From the NCBI GenBank assembly GCA_964580455.1, contig CAZOKO010000008.1:1-40271 (forward strand): DNA of 40,271 nucleotides. Reading direction: 5' to 3'. Of this stretch, positions 34,268-40,271 are shown piece by piece. The notes beneath the pieces are model-generated. The model was not told the DNA's origin and did not search any database. It saw only the letters and a list, made by a program, of their open reading frames with translations. The position numbers were made by a program, and so were the translations under genes. Each line of letters starts with the position of its first letter. The stretch's first letter is position 1. This DNA is from CAZOKO01 sp964580455 (lineage in GTDB: Bacteria; Desulfobacterota; WTBG01).

Positions 34268-34747
34268 GTGTCTATAAGAATTGGTCATGGTTATGACATT
34301 CACAGAATGGTTGAAGGGAGGAAGTTGATTTTGGGAGGGGTAGAAATCCCCTTTCAAAAAGGGCTGGATGGGCACTCTGATGCAGATACCCTTCTGCATG
34401 CCGTATGTGATGCCCTCTTGGGTTCTCTCTCCCTGGGTGATATAGGAATCCACTTTCCAGACCAGGATCCCCAATTTAAGGATATCTCCAGTTTGGAACT
34501 CTTAGGAAGAGTAAGCAGTTTGGTCAAAGAGAAAGGCTTTGCAGTAGGTAACATTGATGTAACCGTTGTTGCTCAGCAGCCTGAGCTTTCAGGATATATT
34601 TCTCAGATGCGTGAGAACATCGCTCAAACACTGGAGATTGACAAAGAGAAGATTAGTATCAAAGCTACAACTACCGAAGGGCTGGGTTTTGTAGGCAAGG
34701 GAGAAGGAATTGCCGCACACGCAGTAGTTTTGGTGGAGAAAGAGTGA
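34268..34747 (+). CDS. ispF: 2-C-methyl-D-erythritol 2,4-cyclodiphosphate synthase
   Basis: IspF cyclises CDP-ME 2-phosphate to the cyclodiphosphate and acts after IspE, whose gene is not here. Zinc and substrate motifs are 'RIGHGYDIHRM', 'GLDGHSDADTLLHAVCDALL', 'GDIGIHFPD' and 'ATTTEGLGFVGKGEGIAAHA'. Using GTG 34268 gives 159 residues, the usual length, with an AAGGAAAAG ribosome site. An upstream ATG at 34232 would overlap ispD and adds residues not found in the family. The active site is at the trimer interface. Confidence 0.94.
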   Translation: MSIRIGHGYDIHRMVEGRKLILGGVEIPFQKGLDGHSDADTLLHAVCDALLGSLSLGDIGIHFPDQDPQFKDISSLELLGRVSSLVKEKGFAVGNIDVTVVAQQPELSGYISQMRENIAQTLEIDKEKISIKATTTEGLGFVGKGEGIAAHAVVLVEKE

Positions 34748-34765
34748 ACTTCGCTTAAGCTTCCA

Positions 34766-34800
34766 AAGACCATTACTCCAACACCCCATTACTCCATATG
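34766..34800. repeat. Repeat-like phrase between ispF and cysS
   Basis: 'CCATTACTCCAACACCCC' followed by 'ATTACTCCATA': the unit CATTACTCCA occurs twice in tandem with a 7-base interval. It belongs to the same class of formulaic intergenic phrases seen elsewhere in this window. Confidence 0.45.
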
Positions 34801-34869
34801 GATAGTATAAATCGAATGCCAATAATATTCCGCCGAGATAAATAAATTGTAGAATTGGGAGATGTAACA

Positions 34870-36330
34870 ATGTCACTTAAAATTTACAATACCTTAACCG
34901 GAAAGAAAGAAATATTTCAACCGCTTAAAGAAGGTAAAGCTGGGATGTATGTCTGCGGCGTGACCGTCTATGATTTTTCACATATCGGGCATGCGCGGGC
35001 AGCGGTAGTTTTTGATGTCATCTTTAGATATCTCAGATACAAGGGTTTTGAAGTGACCTATGTGAGAAATTATACCGATGTGGATGACAAAATTATCAAT
35101 AAGGCACAGAAAGAGGGTGTTGATTACAAAACTATAGCTGAAAGGTACATAGAGGAATATGATCGTGATATGAAAGCGTTAAAAGTGGAGGAACCTACCT
35201 TTACTCCCAGAGCAACGGAACATATCACAGAGATGATTAAGATGATTGAACGATTGATAGAAAATGGATACGGATATGAAATTGAAGGTGATGTTTACTT
35301 TGAGGTCAGTAAATTCAGGTCCTATGGAAAATTGTCGGGAAAGAATATTGAGGAGTTACAATCCGGGGCAAGGGTGGAGGTGGACGATCGCAAGAAGAGC
35401 CCATTAGATTTTGCCCTGTGGAAAGCAAGCAAACCGGGTGAGCCTGCCTGGGACTGTCCCTGGGGGAAGGGAAGACCCGGCTGGCATATAGAATGTTCTG
35501 CCATGAGCCAGCATTTTCTGGGTGAAACCTTTGATGTTCATGGAGGAGGGGCTGATCTCATATTCCCCCACCATGAGAATGAGATTGCTCAAGCTGAGGG
35601 TGCTACGAGAAAGCCTTTTGTTCATTGCTGGATACATAACGGATTTGTTAATATTAATCAGGAAAAAATGTCTAAATCTCTGGGCAATATCTTTACCATT
35701 AGGGAAATTCTGGAGAACTATCATCCAGAGGTAATAAGATTGTTCCTGCTATCGCATCATTATCGCAGTCCGGTAGATTTCTCCGATCAGAGTCTTAAAG
35801 AGGCTCAGCTGAGCCTGGATCGCTTGTATGCATTACTTAAGGATTTCAAAGACCTAAGGGGTGGAAATGGACAATCTTCTCCCTTTGAGGAGGAGATGCG
35901 CAATCAGATTAAGGTGCTTCCTGAGACGTTTGAAAAAGAGATGGACGATGATTTTAATACTGCTTCTGCCCTGGGAGTGCTTCACCGGGTGACACGCAAT
36001 CTCAATAAGATGCTAAGTGAAGTAAAGAAGGACGGTGAAGGGAAACTTTCTTCCACTCTTTCAGAAGAGGCGGCGAAGACCTTTAATGCGGCAGGAAACG
36101 TTCTTGGCCTACTTATGGTTGATCCTGAGGACTATTTTGGACAGAAACAGGAAGAGGGGATGAAGGGAATTACCATAAGTGAGGAAGAGATTCTCAAACT
36201 TATTGAGGAAAGAAGAGTAGCCAGAGAAGAAAAAAACTGGAAGAAGTCTGATCAGGTAAGGGAAGAACTTTCCAATCAAGGCATCCTGCTTAAGGATACC
36301 CCCCAGGGAACAACCTGGAAAGTAAAATGA
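34870..36330 (+). CDS. cysS: Cysteinyl-tRNA synthetase
   Basis: CysRS charges tRNA-Cys. It is a class I synthetase with 'HIGHARA' (HIGH motif) near residue 37 and 'KMSKSLGN' (KMSKS) near 268. Zinc ligands are the Cys in 'YVCGVTVYD', the Cys in 'WHIECSAMS', and the His and Glu of 'HHENEIAQ'. The helical anticodon domain follows 'FNTASALGVLHRVTRNL'. It has 486 residues. The ATG at 34870 is chosen, with GGGAGATG about 8 bases upstream; a TTG at 34855 in frame is less likely. It lies downstream of ispF, as in many bacteria. Confidence 0.96.
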   Translation: MSLKIYNTLTGKKEIFQPLKEGKAGMYVCGVTVYDFSHIGHARAAVVFDVIFRYLRYKGFEVTYVRNYTDVDDKIINKAQKEGVDYKTIAERYIEEYDRDMKALKVEEPTFTPRATEHITEMIKMIERLIENGYGYEIEGDVYFEVSKFRSYGKLSGKNIEELQSGARVEVDDRKKSPLDFALWKASKPGEPAWDCPWGKGRPGWHIECSAMSQHFLGETFDVHGGGADLIFPHHENEIAQAEGATRKPFVHCWIHNGFVNINQEKMSKSLGNIFTIREILENYHPEVIRLFLLSHHYRSPVDFSDQSLKEAQLSLDRLYALLKDFKDLRGGNGQSSPFEEEMRNQIKVLPETFEKEMDDDFNTASALGVLHRVTRNLNKMLSEVKKDGEGKLSSTLSEEAAKTFNAAGNVLGLLMVDPEDYFGQKQEEGMKGITISEEEILKLIEERRVAREEKNWKKSDQVREELSNQGILLKDTPQGTTWKVK

Positions 36331-36335
36331 CTTTT

Positions 36336-36400
36336 CACCGCAGAGTTTGCCGAGATTAAAAAAAGCATAAACAATTTTCTGCATTAATCTGCGTCCTATG
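36336..36400. repeat. Repeat-like phrases between cysS and uvrB
   Basis: 'TTCACCGCAGAG' with 'GCCGAGATTA' resembles the nfn repeat at 3167, and 'CTGCATTAATCTGCGTCC' resembles 4991-5023. The rest of the gap, to 36505, has a small hairpin CGCAAC/GTTGCG near 36470-36490 and no ORF. Confidence 0.45.
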
Positions 36401-36505
36401 TTTGAACGAGCAGCGCAACCGAACAGTGAAAACTAATGTAGTTAATAAGTAACCCACTTCTCCTAACACGCAACTTAAATGTGTTGCGGAGTTTCCTAAA
36501 CGTCT

Positions 36506-38500
36506 ATGCCCCCTTTTACCATTGTCACCACTTTTAAACCTCAGGGAGACCAGCCTCAGGCTATAGAGAAACTGAGTAAAGGAGTGGAGCAGGGGAAAAA
36601 ACACCAGGTGCTTCTTGGTGTAACCGGTTCAGGTAAGACCTTTACTATGGCGCAGGTGGTGGAACGGGTACAAAGACCCACCCTGGTTATTGCCCCCAAT
36701 AAAACCCTGGCTGCACAGCTCTATGGAGAATTTAGAGAGCTGTTTCCTCATAATGCAGTGGAATATTTTGTCAGCTATTATGACTACTACCAGCCAGAAG
36801 CTTACCTTCCTTCCACTGATACCTACATTGCAAAGGACGCTTCCATCAATGATACCATTGATAAAATGCGGCATTCTGCTACGCACTCTCTTTTTGAGAG
36901 AAGGGATGTTATCATTGTAGCAAGTGTTTCCTGCATCTATGGCCTGGGCTCGCCCGAGGAGTATAAGAGCATGCTGGTATTATTCCAGAATCAGGCAGAG
37001 GTTTCAAGAGATGAGATCCTGAGTAGATTGGTAGAGATACAATATGAGAGGAATGATTATGATTTTTCTCGCGGTACTTTTCGGGTCAGGGGAGATGTGA
37101 TTGAGATTTTTCCGGCTTATGAAGAGGAGAGGGCTGTTCGGATAGAATTTTTCGGTGATACCATCGATTCAATTGCGGAGATTGACCCTTTGAGAGGGAA
37201 GATTATAAGGAAATTGAATAAGATACCCATCTATCCCAACAGCCATTATGTTACAGGCAAAGAAAGATTAAAGACTGCAGCCAGAGCTATAAGAGAAGAG
37301 CTAAAGCAAAGGATAGAGGAACTTTTATCTCAGAAAAAGCTGCTGGAGGAACAACGGATCAGGGAGAGAACCAATTTTGATTTGGAAATGATGGAGGAAA
37401 TCGGATACTGTACCGGCATAGAGAATTACTCTCGCCATCTGGATGGCAGAAAAGCGGGAGTCCCCCCGGCGGTATTGCTTGACTACTTCCCTTCCGATCT
37501 TCTCATTTTTATTGATGAAAGTCACGTTACTATCCCTCAACTCAACGGCATGTATCGGGGTGACCGTTCGAGGAAGGGCACTTTAGTAGAGTATGGTTTC
37601 CGCCTGCCTTCCGCTCTTGATAACAGACCACTTAAATTTGAAGAGTTTGGGCAGATGGTAAATCAGGTGATTTATGTATCAGCAACCCCTGGTGAATATG
37701 AAGTGGATAAATGTCGCGGGAAAGTGGTTGAGCAGATTATCAGACCTACGGGATTGATTGATCCTGAAATTGTGGTAAAACCTGCTACTCACCAGGTAGA
37801 TGACCTTCTGGATGAAGTGAAAAAACAGATAGAAAAGAGGGAGAGAACACTGGTGACAACCCTCACCAAGAGAATGGCTGAAGACCTTACAGACTACTAT
37901 GCCGATCTTGGACTCAGGGTGAAATATCTCCATTCAGATATTGATACCCTGGAACGGGTAGAAATTATAAGAGACCTGAGGCTTGGCAGATTTGACATTC
38001 TCATTGGTATTAACCTCTTAAGAGAAGGGCTAGACCTGCCAGAGGTTTCCCTGGTTGCAATACTGGATGCAGACAAGGAAGGTTTTTTAAGGTCAGAGAG
38101 ATCCCTCATTCAGACCTGTGGACGGGCAGCGCGGAATATCTCTGGAAGGGTGATTATGTATGCTGATACCACTACCCGGTCTATGAAAAAAGCTATCGAT
38201 GAAACCGATCGGCGCAGACGGTTGCAGGATAAGTTCAATAAAAAACATGGTATAACACCTGCGACTATTAAAAAATCGGTGCAGGATATTTTAGGTTCTG
38301 TTTACGAAGCCGATTACTATACAGTTGGCGTTGCGGAAGAACCGGTAGGAGTATATACTATAGATGAAATCCCACGAAAAGTGAAGAAGTTAAGAAAAGA
38401 GATGATAGCAGCGGCAAAAGAATTGGAGTTTGAACGAGCAGCCGAGCTGAGAGATGAGATTAAAAAGCTGGAGGCATTAGAATTGTCAATGAGATCCTAA
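36506..38500 (+). CDS. uvrB: Excinuclease ABC subunit B
   Basis: UvrB is the damage-verifying helicase of nucleotide excision repair; it is loaded by UvrA and recruits UvrC. Helicase motif I is 'GVTGSGKTFTMAQ', the beta-hairpin region is 'YYDYYQPEAYLPSTDTYI', motif II is in 'LLIFIDESHVTIPQL', motif III is in 'YVSATPGEYE', and motif VI is in 'QTCGRAARN'. A C-terminal UVR motif ('KELEFERAAELRDEIKKLE') binds UvrC. It has 664 residues, as expected. The ribosome site before ATG 36506 is poor. It is followed at once by the palindromic element at 38501. Confidence 0.97.
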   Translation: MPPFTIVTTFKPQGDQPQAIEKLSKGVEQGKKHQVLLGVTGSGKTFTMAQVVERVQRPTLVIAPNKTLAAQLYGEFRELFPHNAVEYFVSYYDYYQPEAYLPSTDTYIAKDASINDTIDKMRHSATHSLFERRDVIIVASVSCIYGLGSPEEYKSMLVLFQNQAEVSRDEILSRLVEIQYERNDYDFSRGTFRVRGDVIEIFPAYEEERAVRIEFFGDTIDSIAEIDPLRGKIIRKLNKIPIYPNSHYVTGKERLKTAARAIREELKQRIEELLSQKKLLEEQRIRERTNFDLEMMEEIGYCTGIENYSRHLDGRKAGVPPAVLLDYFPSDLLIFIDESHVTIPQLNGMYRGDRSRKGTLVEYGFRLPSALDNRPLKFEEFGQMVNQVIYVSATPGEYEVDKCRGKVVEQIIRPTGLIDPEIVVKPATHQVDDLLDEVKKQIEKRERTLVTTLTKRMAEDLTDYYADLGLRVKYLHSDIDTLERVEIIRDLRLGRFDILIGINLLREGLDLPEVSLVAILDADKEGFLRSERSLIQTCGRAARNISGRVIMYADTTTRSMKKAIDETDRRRRLQDKFNKKHGITPATIKKSVQDILGSVYEADYYTVGVAEEPVGVYTIDEIPRKVKKLRKEMIAAAKELEFERAAELRDEIKKLEALELSMRS

Positions 38501-38676
38501 TCCCAGAATTTGCAGTAGCCATCTACTACGGCTTGAAAATCCTTGCTGCAACGCTTGTTTCACGATTTTGCTCCTCAACATATCTACGGATATGCCTTCG
38601 TTGCAAAATCGCTCCAACTGCACGTTTCGCTACGGTTTTCTGCGTCTCGCTACGACGTCTACTGCAAAATCTGGGA
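38501..38676. repeat. Nested palindromic element (176 bp)
   Basis: The ends are an 18-bp inverted repeat with one mismatch: TCCCAGAATTTGCAGTAG (38501-38518) against CTACTGCAAAATCTGGGA (38659-38676). Inside, CGATTTTGC (38563-38571) pairs with GCAAAATCG (38603-38611), and the centre is CATATC-TACG-GATATG (38579-38594). All three stems share one centre near 38587. It starts one base after the uvrB stop. It has no ORF and looks like a MITE-like or REP-like unit; it may also end the uvrB transcript. Confidence 0.8.
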
Positions 38677-38740
38677 TAAAATTGGATTTTTCATTTGAAA
38701 TTATATACACAATTGGGTATGCTTAAGAAAGATCTTAAAC

Positions 38741-38827
38741 GCCGGCGTGGTGAAACTGGTAGACGCACGGGACTCAAAATCCCGCGGGCTTTGGCCCATG
38801 AGAGTTCGATTCTCTCCGCCGGCACCA
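38741..38827 (+). tRNA. tRNA-Leu (anticodon CAA)
   Basis: The acceptor arms GCCGGCG and CGCCGGC pair over seven bases. The anticodon stem CGGGA/TCCCG encloses CTCAAAA, giving anticodon CAA (leucine, UUG codons). A long variable arm (GGGCTTTGGCCC) marks it as class II. The T loop is TTCGATT. The discriminator is A at 38824 and CCA is encoded at 38825-38827. Confidence 0.96.
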
Positions 38828-38836
38828 TAAAAAACA

Positions 38837-38878
38837 AGGGGTTAGAGCTACTAGTTGTTAGCTTTAACCTCTTTTATT
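38837..38878 (+). terminator. Terminator after tRNA-Leu
   Basis: AGGGGTTAGAGCT (38837-38849) pairs with AGCTTTAACCTCT (38860-38872) over 13 bases with two G-U pairs, followed by TTTTATT. The left arm shares AAGGGGTTAG with the hairpin at 39643. Confidence 0.85.
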
Positions 38879-39578
38879 ATGCAAACTGTGCTTAAACTGT
38901 GCTTGTTTCAGAGAGATTGCATAGAACTGGAGACATAACTTTATCACCATTTGGGAATGAGAAGCTTATAATATAAAAGGTTTGCAGCAGATGCAACACC
39001 TTACAGAAAGCCAAAATTATCAATACTACCAAACGTATGTGACACTAAAATTCATCTGAAGGCGACTTGGAACTATGGTAAGTTTTAAAAAAAATGATAC
39101 CTTATAAATCTGAGGACTAACACAAAACTTTAGAATGGATTTCAAGACATTGTGGTATGTATTTTTAAAAGATGAATGTATGGTTTACTAGATTTCGCAT
39201 GCATTTTCAGACAAAGTTCAGCGTAACATACATTCAGTAGTGTTTATAATTTCGGCTTTCTGATTGGTGTCCCTAATGGTAGTAATACACACACGCTAAT
39301 TCACTTCTGAAAAACATTTTAAAGTTCCAGAATGGTGTGAAGCCAACCTACTGACAATGGTTGCCATTCTCAATAAAAGTCTAAAAAGTGCCGTCCCGAA
39401 TGAAAGAGGGTCATTAGCATATACAAGAGGGGGCATGGGGGGATGGGTACCCCTCTCGACTGTGCAGTAATTGTGCACTAGACAAGAGAGAACAAGGAAG
39501 AACACGCTAATCATCAAATCCTAATTCTTCTAACAATATCAAACACTAGAGAACACGGTGTAAAACCAGAAGGGCTAA
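38879..39578. other. Gene-poor stretch
   Basis: About 700 bases without a credible ORF on either strand; the only frames are short, lack ribosome sites and resemble nothing known. A G-rich patch near 39428-39452 and short inverted words are the only visible structure. It may be decayed DNA. Confidence 0.4.
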
Positions 39579-39632
39579 GGAGTATAACTGGCAGTCAAAA
39601 GGTCAGGGGTTCGAGCCCCCTCAGCTCCACCA
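39579..39632 (+). pseudogene. tRNA 3'-end fragment
   Basis: A perfect T arm, AGGGG-TTCGAGC-CCCCT (39605-39621), is followed by acceptor strand CAGCTCC (39622-39628), discriminator A (39629) and CCA (39630-39632). The matching 5' acceptor GGAGCTG, D arm and anticodon arm are missing; only GGAG near 39579 could pair in part. It is therefore a tRNA remnant or the tRNA-end part of an attachment site. Confidence 0.7.
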
Positions 39633-39642
39633 GAGAAATCAA

Positions 39643-39682
39643 GGGGTTAGCTGATATGAGTTTCGGCTGGCCTTCTTTTTTT
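39643..39682 (+). terminator. Terminator after the tRNA fragment
   Basis: GGTTAGCTG (39645-39653) pairs with CGGCTGGCC (39664-39672), helped by G-U pairs, and is followed by a C and seven T. It has the same left-arm word AAGGGGTTAG as the tRNA-Leu terminator, so this was once a normal tRNA transcription unit. Confidence 0.75.
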
Positions 39683-39770
39683 GCAGTTAGCTACAGAGAA
39701 ATCTCTTAAGTAAAACTTTTTTAAACCAATATCAGAGTATAGCCGTTTACATAATAAAAGGGAAACTCCT

Positions 39771-39872
39771 TTATGTTAGGTGTCAGAGAGGGACGATGGC
39801 CATTGAAATTATTTCCCCTCCATTTCTGGTTATCGTCCTTCTCGTTTTATAACCCGTATGAGCCTAACATAA
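39771..39872. repeat. Second nested palindrome (102 bp)
   Basis: Outer arms TTATGTTAGG (39771-39780) and CCTAACATAA (39863-39872) are perfect. Inner arms at 39786-39802 and 39827-39843 (17 bases) pair with three G-U pairs and no true mismatch. The right outer arm covers the stop codon of the PilZ remnant. It may be that gene's terminator or a mobile repeat. Confidence 0.6.
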
Positions 39873-40161
39873 CTTATCCCATTTAGCGGCATCTAATTCT
39901 TCAGTTAATTCAATACCGCCTATAAAATGATTCTCTTTTTGCTTAATCCACTCTAATACCCCTTTAGTCATAATGGGATCTGGTTCTCCGGAGACGATTA
40001 TCGCCAAATGGATAATTGAACCTGTGTTGATTTTTTTACGTGTATGAATTTTATTCCCATACCTTTACGGCTGATATTGATAACAGTGCATTCTTCCCAG
40101 CTTCCTTTCTGCTCTTCTTCTAAAAAATATTGTAACTACTCAGGTGAAATGATTTTTCAAT
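39864..40161 (-). pseudogene. PilZ-domain gene remnant
   Basis: On the minus strand, three frame segments join to a PilZ-like protein: 'IEKSFHLSSYNIF', then 'LEEEQKGSWEECTVINISRK' with 'GMGIKFIHV', then 'KKINTGSIIHLAIIVSGEPD' and onward to 'FIGGIELTEELDAAKWDKLC'. PilZ domains usually bind cyclic di-GMP. One frame break falls at a run of six A (plus strand, near 40122-40127) and one at a run of seven T (40031-40037). In each case one more base would restore the frame. No start codon is seen. This is either a decayed gene or a homopolymer-length artefact. Confidence 0.6.
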
Positions 40162-40172
40162 GATTCTAATTA

Positions 40173-40209
40173 GGCAGGAACGAAGGGATGACCGGAGATT
40201 GCTTCGGTA
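40173..40209. repeat. Repeat-like phrase at the right edge
   Basis: 'GAGATTGCTTCGG' (40195-40207) preceded by 'CGAAGGGATGACCG' resembles the common dispersed intergenic repeat class and shares GAGATTGC with the reverse complement of 25884-25918. It lies upstream of the PilZ remnant. Confidence 0.4.
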
Positions 40210-40271
40210 ATTGAATCCAGTATGTTACGGTTTTGCTTTCTTGCTGTAGAAAGGTAGCTTCTTATTCGGGC

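Noticed and set aside
38695..38895. 66-residue open frame
   Set aside because: It runs straight through tRNA-Leu and its terminator, so it is a chance frame.
39296..39517. 73-residue open frame on the minus strand
   Set aside because: No ribosome site, no recognisable protein features, low-complexity composition.
39579..39632. Functional tRNA
   Set aside because: The 5' acceptor, D arm and anticodon arm cannot be formed from the upstream sequence.

Overview
The window comes from an anaerobic bacterium of moderate to low GC. It carries a complete proton-pumping complex I (nuoA-N), an electron-bifurcating NfnAB pair, a [FeFe]-hydrogenase-like protein and many iron-sulfur proteins. Gene order in the last third (carD, PIN/TRAM, ispD, ispF, cysS, uvrB) is ordinary bacterial. 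I cannot assign a phylum from sequence alone; the dispersed intergenic repeats and the NuoF-GltD fusion would fit an uncultured or Desulfobacterota-like lineage, but that is inference.

Layout. 1-4031: a GAF-domain gene at the left edge, then a minus-strand block of nfnA, nfnB, tRNA-Pro(UGG) and pyrE. 4100-11391: a plus-strand operon with a DUF3786-type gene, nuoA-B-C-D, then a signalling cassette placed inside the complex I locus (DRTGG, RsbW-like ATPase, [FeFe]-hydrogenase-like protein, second DRTGG, PHP phosphoesterase, histidine-kinase-type ATPase). 11608-16859: a membrane histidine kinase with an NtrC-type response regulator, an archaemetzincin, a terminator, and a GcvH-like protein with duplicated Cys4 motifs. 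17011-31317: the second complex I arm, with nuoE, a 2Fe-2S ferredoxin, nuoF fused to a GltD/NfnB-like module, then nuoG-H-I-J-K-L-M-N. 31475-38500: carD, PIN/TRAM, ispD, ispF, cysS, uvrB. 38501-40271: tRNA-Leu(CAA) in a gene-poor stretch with two long nested palindromes, a tRNA 3'-end fragment and a decayed PilZ gene.

How it may work together. NADH (or NADPH through the fused GltD-like module) would enter at NuoEF, and electrons pass through NuoG and NuoI to the membrane arm. NfnAB balances NADH, NADPH and ferredoxin. The hydrogenase-like protein keeps all four expected H-cluster cysteines but lacks the proton-relay cysteine, so it looks like a redox or H2 sensor rather than a turnover enzyme. 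The ATPases, PHP protein and kinase/NtrC pair beside it could pass that signal on. The two complex I arms start from promoters of the same design (TTGACA, 17-bp spacer, TAGnnA), each overlapped or abutted by a TGAnTGA-N4-TCATTCA palindrome typical of TetR-family operators. This suggests that one repressor coordinates both halves; its gene is not in the window.
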